This document shows, piece by piece, positions 51,833 to 64,000 of a DNA stretch of 64,000 nt. The notes beneath the pieces are model-generated. The model saw only the letters and a program-made list of their open reading frames with translations. It was not told the origin of the DNA and made no database searches. The DNA is from Boswellia sacra. Its lineage: Eukaryota; Streptophyta; Magnoliopsida; Sapindales; Burseraceae. The position numbers were made by a program, and so were the translations under genes. How positions within the stretch are numbered: the stretch's first letter is position 1; each line of letters opens with the position of its first letter. The DNA is taken from the NCBI GenBank assembly GCA_013180625.2, contig SNVD02011423.1, forward strand, positions 620,001-684,000. Reading direction: 5' to 3'.

Positions 51833-52926
51833 TCAAGTGTAACTCATTGTCATCCATATCGATACTAGCATAGAAAATCCTGCAGATCATCATTGATCTA
51901 ACTTAATAAATGATATTTTCCCAATATCGAAACGGATATATATAATTCAATGAAATTGTAAGCTTACCTGCTAAAGTTTCCAACAGAGACCATGATCTTC
52001 TACTTGATGATGAGCCAACTACACATTACACAAAGTTCATTTAAGATTCTACACATGCAATGCAATGAACCTCAGTTTTGTTGATTTTGATTTTTACCTG
52101 AATCACAATTTGATGTAGAATTCATGTTCCCACACATGCACAGCTGCCTTACCCCGTCACTGCCATACCCACAAGTCCCACCAGTGGCCTCACAGGCTCT
52201 GCAGAGTTCATCGTTGCCCTGAACCGAATACTTCACGCGAATCCCATAAGCCCACTCACTTGGCCCTCCAATCTTCAGTGGTGCAAGACTGTATGCACTA
52301 GTATATCCTTCACATCCAAGCTTAGTAAGATTGATCACCTTAATGGACTCAAATGCTACAGCGCAGCACTCAGGTGGGCCTGATCCAAACCTCGCTCCAA
52401 CCCGGTTTCGGCCCACCAAACTCCAAGCGGGGCAATCATAATACTCCTCGCATCCCATCCCGGAAACATTCCTGCACGGCAAGTGCTGCCCTGGAAAACC
52501 TTGGAAGAGTGGAGACTCAGCTGAGCAGCCTATTAGCATGAACACATTATCTGGCGTCGGATTGAAATATGGGGCCCGCCAATGGTCGACAGCGAATCCA
52601 TTGCCCTTGCCACCTAGCACAATGGTGTCACAAGTTGACATGTGAGGGTCATGTAGTGTAAGTGATTGATAAGCATAGTCAATCTCCAAGACACGATAGG
52701 ATCCTGAACTTATGTGATACATCAACACATCGTTCATGCAAAATAACAAGTCTCGGAATCCAGGGTGGCCGCAGCCTGGTTGGAGTGCAAAAGGGTAGTC
52801 TATGGTTATGTTTCCACAGTATGATCTGCATTTGTTGATATGAACAACATTAGCTAGACTTAGTGGAACCAGCTGCTGTGTTGAATAAAAGAGGAATGTG
52901 AGGGTGGCAAACAGGAGGGCAGACAT
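51833..52926 (-). CDS. Secreted GUB_WAK / WAK_assoc protein without kinase domain
   Basis: Exons 52098-52926, 51968-52018 and 51833-51879 give 308 aa. A signal peptide (MSALLFATLTFLF...LSLA) precedes a galacturonan-binding WAK domain (CRSYCGNITIDYPFALQPGC, LLFCMNDVLMYHI, DPHMSTCDTI) and a WAK_assoc domain ending in the Cys-rich signature CRACEATGGTCGYG...CMCG. These domains usually sit outside the cell, next to pectin, in LRK10-like receptor kinases. Here no kinase follows. After CDS come SVGSSSSRRSW and a hydrophobic tail (LAGFSMLVSIWM) ending MSYT, which suggests a membrane or GPI anchor. Reading straight through the first donor instead gives an 8-codon tail and a 284-aa protein; the three-exon model is favoured because all borders are canonical and phases fit. 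Confidence 0.82.
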
Positions 52927-53735
52927 GGCTCTGACAGAGAAAGGAGAAGAGAGGAAGTGGAGGAAGTAAGTGAAATGATACTTTGCTTAGATGTGATGGT
53001 AGAGGAAATGATTTTTGGGACTTTATTCACATGTAGTGTTGAGTGAATATAAGTATTCTTTCTCTTTTTGGGGAAATTATTTTGATTTTAAATTAAATCA
53101 AATCGGATACTTTTTATGTTGTGGTATAGCTTTAGTTGGTTTGCTTTTTAGGTGTTGCAGGCAGATATTATTTATAGAATAAAATTTGGAGTTGATGGGT
53201 TGCTTTATAATCAAGTGAGTGAGATTATAATTTTCACTTTGTCTACGACTAAAACAGTAGACATCCAAAGTGATTGTAGTTCTAAAAAAAATTCAATGGA
53301 ATAAATCATGATAAGTATTCAAATTATAAATTTATAATATAAGAAATTAAAATGGTATCATTTGACATATTAATTTGATCACCTATCATATTAATTAAAC
53401 ATTTATATTTTAATTTTCATCGCTCGCCGGATTATTCTTTTCTTTTCTCTCTCTCTCTCTCTCTCTAATTATTATTTTTTGAAAAAATTACCATGGAAAA
53501 GGGTATATAAGTAATTTAGAAAACAAGACAGGACAATATGGTCATTAGAACATTTCACTCACCGTCACCGAATGAAGTGCAAAAGCAATTTTTCAGTTTC
53601 GCTTCCACCGCCTCCTCAATCACGCTGTTTGTTTCCTGAGAAACAGATGGAAAATGTTTGGGAATCTGATTGATCAAATTCATTAGTTTGAACAACCGAT
53701 TCATTAGGGTTTAGGTTTAGGGTTTCAATTTACGA
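52927..53735. promoter_or_regulatory. Divergent promoter region between the WAK-type and Tim-family genes
   Basis: About 0.8 kb separate two divergently transcribed starts. It contains a TC microsatellite (about 53444-53466), which may act as a Y-patch-like or GAGA element, and AT-rich DNA. Shared regulation is possible but not shown. Confidence 0.5.
53704..53725 (+). promoter_or_regulatory. Telomere-motif (telo-box) element in the Tim-family gene leader
   Basis: TTAGGGTTTAGG followed by TTTAGGGTTT directly precedes the start codon at 53736. Telo-box motifs are known near starts of plant housekeeping, translation and mitochondrial genes. This is either such an element or a tiny interstitial telomere repeat. 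Confidence 0.7.
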
Positions 53736-55439
53736 ATGGAAGCTCTAGAGAAGTCCGAAGAAACCGTCCCCAATGTAACTCTCGTTCTTGTGATTACCAC
53801 ATTTACTGTTTCTGAATTTGATTCATTACAAGAAACTAACTTGAAATTTTTGGACAAAAATTTAGAACAGTCAGAAGCTGGCAGGAACAGTCAACTGGGG
53901 CACGGCAACTGTGATCGGAGTGTTTGCTGGAATGTTATATGGAGGCAGCAAGGAAGCAGCTGCTTCAGTTGTAAGTTTCAATTTTGGGTTTTCCACTCAT
54001 TATACTCTGTTCCCATTTTTCAAAAATTGAATCTTTTTGTAGAAATGAACGAGAATTAGAGTGGTAGATGTGCTTTCATATCAAGGTTTTAATGATTTAC
54101 ATGTATGTTTTGTGTAACAAATGTGTCTTTTTTATTCATCCAAGTGTTTTTGCTTGTTTCGGATGTAATTTTGTTGTTGTGATGAGATGTTTGTTGTGTT
54201 TTTCTCAGAGCAAGGATGCGGAAGTGATGTTGAAGCTTGGAAGCACGCCGGACAAGCGTGAGCAGTATCGTTTAATGAGAGATGCAATGGAGAAAAGGTT
54301 TATCCGGGTAACCCGTGGCTCGATAGTTGGGGGGGTGCGGCTTGGAATGTTCACAGCTGCATTTTATGGTTTACAAAATCTGCTGGCGGAGAAACGGGGT
54401 GTGCATGATGTTTTCAATGTTGTAGGGGCTGGTTCAGCTACTGCTGCCACATTTGGATTAATTTGTAAGATGGCATGCCCCTTGCACCTTAAAAGTTCAG
54501 TTGTTGATTTTCGGCATTCTTTTACATAATCCAATTAGTTCCTAGGAACCCAATTGTAACCTGCAATGTTTGGATCAATTTCTTTAGGAGCGAAGATGAG
54601 AAGCCTTGAAAGTGAGAATTATAATTTTTGAATCACAGCCTTCTCTGTCATTAACATTGTATTTCATCTTTTCTTTTGCCAGTGCCAGGATCACTTCCTT
54701 GGCGTGCAAGGAATATGATGCTCGGGTCAGTTCTTGGGGCAGCAATTGGTTTCCCTTTAGGTAATGTATTTACCTGACCTCAAACACATCTCTGGTACTT
54801 TTCGCTAGCTTGGTTGCTTATCATGAAACCTTTTTAGTAGCCAGTATTATACCAACATTTATATGTTAGATAATAATCATAGAAAGGAAATGGCTGTTAA
54901 TTGGATTCATCATCGCGGAGGTCATTGTCCCATATTTTGGTTATACATATGCTAGTGACAGTATCATTTTACTGTTGTTTTTGGCTGCATCAGGTTATTC
55001 GATTACATGTAGCATTAGTATTTTTGTTTTGGGATACTCCAAATACATGCTACATTAAGTCTGTAGATTTCACCTCTGCTTGTTAGGGGTTCCATCATCT
55101 ATACTGTTATTAAACAACAAGTTTTTACTTTCATGTAAAATTTTAGCATGATTATTGTTCTCTCTTGAAAGAAGTGATATAACAGCATGTAAGTTCGCGG
55201 AAGCTGATTGAATTTTGAAGGAATCGGATGATATGTCATGTATTACATAGTCTTTGAATATATAAAATTGAATTAAGCTTAGAATGGTGGTGCAGAACTT
55301 GAAATATAAAACATGCCCTTCGTTGACAGGTTGGCTTCACTTGAAGCTTGTGGAGAAAGCAAATGAGGGGAATGTGGCTGCTCACCCTGCTTCAAAGGGT
55401 GGTGTAGGTGCTGCAATTGATAGGCTTGGAGAAAAATAA
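53736..55439 (+). CDS. Tim17/Tim22/Tim23 family membrane protein
   Basis: Exons 53736-53774, 53875-53970, 54209-54464, 54683-54760 and 55330-55439 give 192 aa. Four glycine-rich hydrophobic segments are visible: TVIGVFAGMLYGG, GSIVGGVRLGMFTAAFYGLQNLL, NVVGAGSATAATFGLI and MMLGSVLGAAIGFPLGWL. The GxxxG spacing and the RGSIVGGVRLGMF turn are typical of the Tim17/Tim22/Tim23/PMP24 superfamily of inner-membrane proteins. The charged stretch DKREQYRLMRDAMEKRF between spans 1 and 2 recalls TIMMDC1-like complex I assembly factors, but that closer assignment is inference. A short first exon of 13 codons is joined in phase 0. The C-terminus GGVGAAIDRLGEK is hydrophilic. Confidence 0.85.
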
Positions 55440-56579
55440 GTAAATAGGACCACAACTTTTGCTAGAATCAGAGATTTTTCATTTTAGGCGGGAAGATAAA
55501 AGGACTAGAAGAAGGCAGCAAATTGGTGAGCCCAGGACAGGAGGTGATGCTTTTGTTCTTGCTTTTGATATACTCTTTTATTGTGCTGCCCTATACTACT
55601 GAGTTGCTGGATGGGGAATAACACAAATCAAATACTCTGTATAAGTAGTGAGTTATTTCTTTTCTTTTCTTTTCTTTTTTCTTTTTTTTTGGTTGAAATA
55701 TTAATTTTTTATGATATTTCTATCTCCCTTTAAGAGTGTGCTTCGCATGCAAGAATTTTTTTTTGATATTGAACAATGAGTTAAATTTTGATTCTTGTCT
55801 GATTGGTTATCACAAGGATCCATTAATCAGTAATCACTTTGAGGGTAAAAATTATATCGATACAGTATGACTTAAAATATAGTGATTCATGTGTTGTTAA
55901 GCCTCGTCCATGGGGCAAGTTAAGGTCTAAAAACATTTGTGTCAGCACCTTAATGTGTCAATGAGATGTAGGATCTTTCTATAAAGTCGGCTAAAAATGA
56001 GTGTTGAACTCACTTCAACACCTGTGCTATCTTGCTGAAATCAAAGCTCTTACAAATTCTTAATACGAATCACGATCTCAGTGAAAAAATACTTAAATCA
56101 ACAGCAGCCTTCCACATATTGCGCGACACCAACTCTTCCATCTCACTGCTGCTCAAGTTATTGAACAGAATGTGCATATAAAGGCTTCAACTTGCAACTA
56201 ACAAAATTGGTAGGAAACAACAGATAAGCTGCTTAAAAGAATAATATGACAATGAATGCCTCAATGCGGCCTCAGAGAAAAGACAAAAAACAAAACAAAA
56301 AAATGCTTCCATCACCGATTGGATGAACTAACAACCAAAATTTTTATGGGATAACCACATTAGCTCGCTAATTCTCTTCTGAGCTCCCTTCCAAAAAATT
56401 CTTCATTGATAACTATGGGTATAGTTTTTCATACTGCACTATCAAAGACTTGCAAAAAGCATGAACCCAGCTGATGGTCTTTGAGTACAGCCTAACCTTT
56501 TCTCTCTTTCTTCTCTATCCTTAAACAGATTAAATTGAAAGCTCCAATTAAAGGAATTCTCCCACGCTTTCACCGCTCA
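55440..56579. other. Convergent 3' spacer between Tim-family and MPP10 genes
   Basis: 3' UTRs and AT-rich DNA with T runs near 55657-55690. No additional gene recognised. Confidence 0.5.
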
Positions 56580-59500
56580 TTATTCTTCATTGCCTGCAAT
56601 TTTAAGGAAATCTTTAATGTGAGGCACATACATTCGTTCAATTTCCAGAATGATGCTTTACCAATTGAAGCAGAGAGAAGAGTTACCATCATTCTGATTT
56701 ACTGATGAGCTGTCTCGTGCCTTCTTTACCATCCTTTTTGCTGCTTCAGCTGTGACCATGTTACCCATAATTAATGGTGACGAGGGGTAGATTAATCATT
56801 CAAAAACACCTCAATGAAATATACAACAAAGTCTAGTCAATCATATCATTATATTTTTCTCTAATCCGATCCTACCCTTGTGTCTCCTCTTTTTGTTAGC
56901 TCTTCGTCTCTTCCTCTCTGCTTGCGTAAGTTCTGCTTCTTCTTTCACATCACCTTTGCCAGCAAAGATTTCCTCTGGAGCTAGCATAGCTGCATCTGAA
57001 ACTGCGATAGGTGCAATCTACCCATCGAAAACATTATATATGCATTAGAATAGATTTATATTACAAGAATATGAGCACTTCCAAAAATATATGAGAAAAC
57101 CTCTTTACCTCTTCCATGGCAAGAGCAGGGACATTCGCTTGTATAGACATGTCATCTATTACCTATCCAAGTAAAGACATCCAAGAGAAATAAGCAGATA
57201 GCCTTCCTTAAAAAAGCATAGATGGACTGCACAGATATTATATTTATTATGATAAATGAGAAGCATACAGGTTTTGGAGTGAAGTGGAAATGAGAAAGTG
57301 CATCCAACTTCAGGCACAGTTTCTTGAACAGGATGCTCGCCTAGAAAGAATGGCATATACGAAGTTAGATGAATCTAAGATGTCCATCAGAGACTAAAGT
57401 TGAAAGATACCCAAGAGGAGTTGAACAAGATATTATAAACTCCTACTGAAATGAAAAATGCAAATATATCCATACAAGGACATTAAATGTACAACAATGT
57501 AAAATAAAGATATGACAACAATGAAAATGATATCAAAATTTAATCCTGTACCTCCTCCTTTTGTTCATCAGAGAATGACAATGGGGCAGCAGCAGGATTT
57601 GTTGTCTTAACATATTCTTCCTGCAAACAAAAATAGGAGAGTTATCTAGTTAAAAGTGCTGGTCAAAACATACAGAAGTAGATCTGCAGAACACATCTAG
57701 CAGAGAGATGGGATAAAGCAGACATATTCAACAATGTGAACTGGTCATAATGCTCAAACCTCATAAACTTCAGCAAGACCTCTTTGGCTCTTATTCTCAT
57801 CCTGCAAAATTAACAATATAGCAGTTGAACATATTAATTTCATCATAATAGTTGTGTATAGGAATTAAAGCCAGCAATCTACTTAAAAAGAAATAGTGCT
57901 TACCAACTCTTTCAATTCTCTTGGTGCTTTGGAGGGTAAACTTGGAGCCTTTTCAATATCATCAAATTGTTCCTAATACATATCATAGAAAGTAGCTTGT
58001 TAAAATTTCACATGCACAGAGTGAGAATTTAAATAAATGGCCAATGATCCATCATAGCTATAGTGATGAAAGTATAAATGCACAGAGCATAGAAAAATAA
58101 AAAGTACCTCTCCACAAAAACAGGACACACACAACTAAGAATTTAACGGATGAAGTAAAAATTTGAAGATTTGAATTTAACATCTGAGAAAAATTTCGAA
58201 AAAGAAGTCATTCTAAAAGGCATCTGTTTGAAATCCAGAATATCATGTTTACCTCAACAATCCTCTTTTTAATCATCTCTTCCAGTGATGCTGTAAATTC
58301 CTCTGTAATTACAGGGGCAGGCCTCACATTGTGCTGAAAATCTAAATCAACTTCTAAGGCACTGTTCTTTGGCCTTTGTGCAGCAGTTACCTGTTATCAA
58401 AAACCAGAGTGTCTAAAATCCATACAAATTTTAATACATGGAGCCGTTTCACATCCAGAACATGGGAATGATATAGAAGTACTCCTAACATTAATATCTG
58501 CAAAATATCAAATATACCTCTCCTTGCATGGTCCAACTTTTCGGGTCCAAATTAGCTTTCTCCATTTGCTCTATTTCAGATTGAAGCCTCTTAAGTTGTT
58601 TCTCATGTGTTGAAAGATTATTGTCTTTCTGTAAAAGGGATAGGACTTGAAAAGTTAGTTCAATTAATATATATATATATAATACAATTGAGAGTGAAAA
58701 TTTTGCCACTACTAATGTGAGTTCACTAAATATGTTAAATACAGAGCAACATATACAATAAACCAGTACCTGATTTCCAACTGCCTCATCATCATCATCA
58801 CTATCATATTGTTCATCATCCAAGTCCAAATCTTCTTCTGACTCATCACTAGATTTTGGTTTTCTATTTGGGATCTTTTTCTTTTTAGCACCAAAAAAGT
58901 CTTCATACCTATGTATCAAAAAATGCAGAACCCCAATGGAGAGCAATATAAACCAGATTATACAAGTCTCATCATTCTTGCTATGATACTGTAGCGTAGG
59001 GAATAATTACAATTAGCTTATAAAGGGCACCAGCTATGCTTTCTGAAGTGCTTTGAGAAAGCAATAAAAGAAATGCAACCTTCTTTCTTATTTTACTTTC
59101 CACAAAGAAGCCATAGATCAATATTTTGGCATTTATTTATTTATTCAAAGCAAGATACTTCTAAGAAAAAAAGTAGTATTGGCATATTGTAAATGAAAAC
59201 TCTTCTGGTAGAACTATTGACATGCATAGACAGGCAGTTGCAGTAAGATGATAGTAGTGTGTCAGCCATGGCGGGATGACAAGGAAGGTGACAGAAAAAA
59301 GATATTATGCTTATGGTATGAAAGGATGTATTAATGTTGCAATGCTGGTGGTACGGTAGTTGTGAAAATATTTTAGAGGCAGTGCAGCAGCAGTGGGTAG
59401 GCATGTATGACGATGGCATGAGCCCTAATATGCATTTGCAAGCTTAATAAATTCTTTTATTGAAAAAAAAAAAAAAAAGAAATTGCGACAACAAAACAAG

Positions 59501-60642
59501 GATCTCAAGCTATCACCAAGTTGATTCCGAGCCACAGGCTTGAAAAGAAAAACATTGAAAAACAAAAGAAATATTATGCCATACAAGGCAAGAAATAATG
59601 ACAAAGTACCTAGCATTTTCCAAGTTTTCTGCATCTTCATCGTCATCGCCGTCAAACATACCAAGCTGTAAATGCACAATTCTTAGAAAGTGAGAAAACT
59701 ATAGGAAGAATAAGAAAAACTGAAAACAAGCAATCTAACAATTCCAAATTTCATTAAATAAATCACCAAAAGATTCGTCCCTCGAAATTCATGAGTTGAA
59801 TTCTATCAAAATTAGTTAAGGAACTGTTAACAAACTCCATTAAAGAAATTATTGATTGTATTAGTTAAATAAACCTATTGAGGCATCGAAAAAACTAAGC
59901 TGAAAAATAAAGGACGAGAAAGAATTCTCACGTCCTCATCATCTTCTTCATCCTCATCCTCATCCCCATCCTCATCTTTATCATCATCGTGCAAACTCTT
60001 ACTCTCTCTTTTATTTTTATTACCCTTACTGTCCTTCAATCCATATTCCCTAGCTTCATCTTCCTCTAAATACTCCTGCAACTCATTTATCTTCAAAAAC
60101 TCATCCTCTATCCCTCCTCTTCCCTTCTTTTCCTCATCCATTTCCTTCCCTTCACTATCACTTCCTCCATCTTTCTCCTCCTTCTCATCCCCCTTCTCCT
60201 CCTCCTCCTCCTCCTCCTCCTCCTCATCATCATCATCCAACCCATCATCCAACTCCTCATCAAAGCCATCACTTTCCTCTTCAAGAACTCTCCTTTCCTC
60301 TTCTATACCCTTCTCATCATCCTCAACAACAACCTTCTTAATCTTCCCAATCTCCTCCGGATTCTTCTCAAACTTCTTCACTTCCCTCCTAAGGCTAGAC
60401 AGAAGCGGCTGTGACTGCAGGTCAATTTGCTGCCAAATCTGCTCCGCATCAAACCCTTCAACTAACAACCGATCCAACGGCGATTTAGGAGTGTAAGTTT
60501 TGAGAAACGAGAAGAGCTGCTCTGAGGCAGTACGCGCCGTTCTCGAGAGTTCCGGACTCGGCGCCAGCCATACCGGCGGCTCTGTAGATTTCAGGATCTT
60601 CAGCGCTTCCAACTCAAGTGATCCTTCATTTGCTGTTGCCAT
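56580..60642 (-). CDS. MPP10: U3 small nucleolar RNP protein MPP10
   Basis: Thirteen exons: 59932-60642, 59610-59665, 58770-58908, 58518-58628, 58253-58390, 57904-57972, 57760-57801, 57552-57620, 57269-57340, 57109-57162, 56876-57017, 56687-56749, 56580-56593. The sum is 1680 nt, 559 aa, in frame. MPP10 is part of the U3 snoRNP (SSU processome) that cleaves pre-18S rRNA in the nucleolus. The N-terminal helix region is followed by very long acidic Asp/Glu tracts (residues about 105-240) and the hallmark EDEFLKINELQEYLEE. Later come YEDFFGAKKKK, then LNPARNxR-like and SFSDEQKEE stretches, LKLDALSHFHFTPKP, and the basic tail QAERKRRRANKKRRHK. Two conserved segments match the family closely. The last exon adds only four codons and a stop. 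Confidence 0.93.
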
Positions 60643-60698
60643 CCCCTCTTTGCTTTTTCTCTGTAACCAGCAATGGCTTTGAGTTAGGGGTTTTCAAG

Positions 60699-60709
60699 AT
60701 TAGGGTTTT
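60699..60709 (-). promoter_or_regulatory. Telo-box upstream of MPP10
   Basis: On the minus strand AAAACCCTAAT lies about 55-65 bases before the MPP10 start codon, with a second partial copy (AAAACCCCTAA) closer to it near 60685. The telo-box AAACCCTA is a known element of plant ribosome-biogenesis and ribosomal-protein promoters, so its presence fits the gene's function. Confidence 0.78.
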
Positions 60710-61636
60710 GGGAATTTTTTGGGGCAAAAAGTAAAAATTAAACCTTTGATGTTTAAAACACTCGCGTCGGAATCGCGTGTTTCTTGAATTATTTTATTTT
60801 ATTATTTCCTAATATATGAAATATACCAGTTACCAGATAATTGTTTCCTGTTCGTTACGATATTAACGACCATTAGTCACAGCTCAAAGCAAATTATGAT
60901 ATTTAACGGGGTAATTCTAATTTGTTCTGAGGTTGCGTCTGAAAAAAATTTTTTTTTTAAATTTAAGATTATTTTTTGATGTTATTATAATATCATTAAA
61001 TTTAATAAAAAATATATTAAATAGTTAGATTTAATAAAAAATATTACTGTTTATTAACGTTAAGTTATTATTTAATATATTTTTTATTAAATTTAATAGT
61101 ACTACACTAGTCTTAAGAGACAATTTTAAAATTTAGAAAACTAAAATTTTTAATTTTATTTAAACCTAATTTTAAAGGATAAATTAAAATTATCCCTACT
61201 TTTAATATTAACAATTAAAATTAATAAAATAATATCATTATTATGGATAAATTATACGTAACAAAAAAATCTAAATCTCAATCTCAATATCATTTTCAAG
61301 TGCTTGCGTTAATTTGACAATAAAATAGAAAGCAAAATAACATACGCAACATTTTCATTTTGTCCAACTTCTATCGTCCTGAACTGATCAAGGATCAACT
61401 TCAGACAAAATCAAAACAACAACAAAAGCAAAGAAAACGTTTTTGAAACTCTCACACTGTTTTCAAAAATTTCTCCACTTCTTCTACAGCGCGAAGGTCA
61501 GCTCTCCTCACTGTCCCTCTCAGTTCGGTCATTCAATACACGATCTGGGATTTATTAGATGTGGTACGTTCTATTCTATTTTTTTTGTTAAAAATCACAA
61601 CCGTCGATTCCATTTTCAACGCCTTGATTCATTCCA
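60710..61636. other. Divergent promoter region between MPP10 and the PX-type gene
   Basis: About 1 kb of AT-rich DNA with the hairpin described at 60995-61097. The right ~250 bases are the probable promoter and leader of the PX-type gene (AAAACAACAACAAAAGCAAA leader-like sequence near 61414). Confidence 0.45.
60995..61097. repeat. Perfect 29-bp inverted repeat with 45-bp loop
   Basis: ATTAAATTTAATAAAAAATA and the next nine bases (60995-61023) are exactly complementary in reverse to 61069-61097. The arms are pure A/T. A direct echo, ATTTAATAAAAAATATTA, lies in the loop. It is likely a small AT-rich foldback or MITE. Confidence 0.85.
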
Positions 61637-63469
61637 ATGAATAACGGAGAGGGGACTCGCGAGAACGTCTCCGAAGTCGCCTCTCCGGACCCGTTTGATT
61701 CGTTTCCGCCGAAGTCGGATGGCGGTGATGCGTCCCCTGCGTCATTGTCACACTACTCCTCTTGTGGAGAATCCGAATTCGAGCGTTATTGTAGCGCCAA
61801 CTCGGTTATGGGCACGCCCAGTATGCGGAGCTCATTCGGGACATTTAACGATGGTTTAGATACCGAGTTCGGGTCCCTGAAGAGTCTTGGATTTGGAGAT
61901 GATGTTAATTTTGAGAATTTTAGTTTGGGTGGTGATGCAAAAATTTCAACTTTAGGCGATTGTAGAATTGAATTTTGCGGAGGAAGAACTGATGGGGCCG
62001 TAAAAGTTGAAAGTGGCTTTAGTGGGTTGAGATTATATGATGATAATGATAATGGGGTAGGGAATGATGATAGGGATGGGAAAATGAGTAGTTGTAAAAT
62101 GGTGAGTGAAGATAAAGTTGAATTGGGAGGTAATGTTGAGAATGTGTTGATTGGAGGAAGTTCTAGTAATAGTAGGAGTGGTAAGAGGAGCTTGCCTGGT
62201 GATGGAATTGAAGTTGCTGCAAAATCAGAAGTTGGGCTTAAAGAAGGTTCTGTCTTTCATCTGGATAATGAAGACGGATTAGACTTGGAATTTGGTTCGG
62301 ATTTTGATAAAAAGGAGGGGGAGGAAGATGGCACTTCATCAAGATATGAGCACTCAGAAGGTGAGGATTCGATGTATAACTATGGTAGTGATGAGGAGCA
62401 TAGGAATAATTTGTATTATACAAGGAATGTGGAATATAGACAGGAAGCAGGATCCAAGAATGAAAATCCATTGGCTATGAATTCACATGTAGCATTTGGT
62501 GCAGAAGATTGGGATGATTTTGAGCAAGAAGTGGTGGGAAGTACTCTATCTTCTTTGGTCCTTGATAAATATCAGGAACTGAGTTTTCAAAGTGAAAGGA
62601 ATCTTTTAGGCCTCCCTTCCGTGGCACTAATTGATGGTCAGAAAGAGCAAAGAAATGATGTGGCAGAAGAACCTGTAGTCCGAAAAAACGTTCAAGGTGC
62701 TGATGAATCTGTAGAAAACATTTGTCACTCTATTGTAAAATCTGATGGGTTTTCTTATTCTGGTGAAAAGGAGCACGTGGAAGAAGAGAAAGACATTCCT
62801 GTAACCAGTTATGATGTTCAAAGTGCTGATATATTGGCAGAAGATACCAGAAGCTCTTCCCCAGCCCCAATTGATTTGCCAATGTTTTCCAGGCTAGATC
62901 AAGACGTAATTGCCGGTGCCAGCGATCAAGTCCAAGGTACTAATAAATGGGCTGAAAATACTAAAAGTTCTTCAACCCCAATTTGTTTGCCAAGATTTTC
63001 TGGGCCTGATCAAGATGTAAGAGAGATTTCTGTTGCCAGCAATCAAGTCCAAGGTGCTGGTTCTAATGATTTGATCATCTACCATGATAATACTATCAGT
63101 GATATTTATGAGGTGGAGCTGGATCCACCAGTAGAAAGGGCTCCCTTGAAGATTGGTTTGGACACAATTGATTCTGGAATGGAACAGATGCATCAATACG
63201 GGAATGACAACGAACTTAGAACTGATCAAGGTGGAGTATCAGAGAATCAGGACTTTGTGCATGTTAAAGAACAATTGGATCCCCTTGCTAATATTTCTAA
63301 TGATCAACTTGATTCCCGTTCAATTGGATCTCCTAGAAAGTTAAATGCGGAATCCTTTGAAGCCTTTGAACCACAGTCATCCTCATCAACGTTTGGAAAT
63401 ATCTTGAATGTATCAAAGAGTTATCCTGCCTCAGCAGAAGTTGTTGAAAACCCTCCAGCACCGACTAAG
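61637..63469 (+). CDS. First exon of a probable PX (phox) domain protein, 3' part beyond window
   Basis: An uninterrupted first exon of 611 codons starts with MNNGEGTRENVSE and ends at the donor ACTAAG|GTCAGT (63469). It is acidic and Ser-rich and lacks a folded domain of its own. The signatures SSCGESEFERYCSANSVMG and FGSLKSLGFGDD are, as far as I recall, the N-terminal extension of plant PX-domain proteins related to Arabidopsis At3g48195, which bind phosphoinositides on endosomes through a later PX domain and end in a zinc-ribbon-like domain. Neither of those domains is in the window, so the family is inferred. Internal near-repeats (DQVQGTNKWAENTKSSSTPI against DVQSADILAEDTRSSSPAPI) mark a small in-frame duplication at about 62810-63060. 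Confidence 0.7.
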
Positions 63470-64000
63470 GTCAGTAATTAGCATTAACTACTAATTCGTT
63501 CGTTTATCCACTTTCATCTTTTAGTCTGTGGTTTCTTAATGTTGATGCATATATCTTTTTACGTGAATAACTAATAAGACTTAGCAGTACTTGTATATAT
63601 TATTGTAGGTTTTATACTCTCAAAATTTTGGTTTAAAGCATGAAAAAGAATTATTTGGGTGAGAATGGATAAGTTACAAATGCTTCAGATGATAGTTTTT
63701 TGATGAAATGCATGCAGTTGATGTTGAAACTGGGAAGTAGAAAGATCAATCAAAGTTGAAATCTGGTGCAAAAGAATAATTTGCTGGTCGTCCTCTGAGT
63801 ACTTTAGGACAAGTCATAGCTTTAACAGAGATTTATTATGATATTCATGATAACAATGAATTTTCATTTTCTACTGTGCTGATGTATGTTAATCTCAATG
63901 ATGCAGTATGTGGCATTAAGTCTGAGTGTATAAATTGATTATTATAATTATTGACGAATATTTTTGTACGTTGATTATTATAATTATGGATGAATTATGT
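63470..64000 (+). other. Probable intron 1 of the PX-type gene
   Basis: AT-rich with a T-rich stretch. A piece after TGCATGCAG at 63717 opens a short frame (VDVETGK) but stops immediately, so it is not an evident exon. Two copies of a TTGATTATTATAATTAT word occur at 63937 and 63971. The next true exon is presumably beyond the window. Confidence 0.5.

Noticed and set aside
63717..63770. Possible second exon of the PX-type gene after TGCATGCAG
   Set aside because: The open frame stops after a few codons and no donor restores it, so it was left inside the presumed intron.

Overview
This window is nuclear DNA of a flowering plant, very probably a woody eudicot. The genes have many short introns with GT-AG borders, the intergenic DNA is AT-rich and full of plant transposons, and the protein-coding genes are typical plant genes. 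A Citrus-like source is a guess from overall resemblance, not something I could test.

Layout. Positions 1-24,700 are mostly repeats and gene relics. They hold an exon-1 relic of a membrane-protein family (727-1030), an internally deleted Ty3-type LTR retrotransposon on the minus strand (1550-6450) joined to the 3' end of a second LTR element (6451-6788), and a 2.85-kb solo LTR with a clean 5-bp target duplication (8348-11201). They also hold a CBS-domain gene relic (14171-14311) and a candidate 7.6-kb Mutator-like composite (15725-23329). Inside that composite are a decayed leucine-rich-repeat gene, a tRNA-derived SINE, an array of about 25 short palindromes and a Ulp1-type protease fragment.

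Positions 24,838-43,611 carry two intact tandem paralogues of a large plant membrane protein (1176 and 1075 aa, 13 exons each). I assembled both exon by exon and both stay in frame throughout. Each has a signal peptide, an ectodomain of bacterial-adhesin-like Ig modules, and a polytopic C-terminal membrane region. A non-autonomous Mutator-like element with TIRs of about 0.43 kb and a perfect 9-bp target duplication (31902-33402) and an hAT-like MITE (36099-36599) lie between them. With the relic at 727-1030, this makes a head-to-tail array of three.

Positions 44,065-64,000 are gene-dense and ordinary: a GRXC1-type glutaredoxin (+), anthranilate phosphoribosyltransferase of tryptophan synthesis (-), a secreted GUB_WAK/WAK_assoc protein without a kinase (-), a Tim17/22/23-family membrane protein (+), the U3 snoRNP protein MPP10 (-), and the long first exon of a probable PX-domain protein (+) that runs off the window. 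Two of these genes have telomere-motif elements at their 5' ends.

There is no operon-like organisation; genes act individually. The most unusual items are the palindrome array, the LRR and Ulp1 composite, and the adhesin-like/TRP-like gene pair with its conserved GC-AG intron and a repeat expansion confined to one paralogue.
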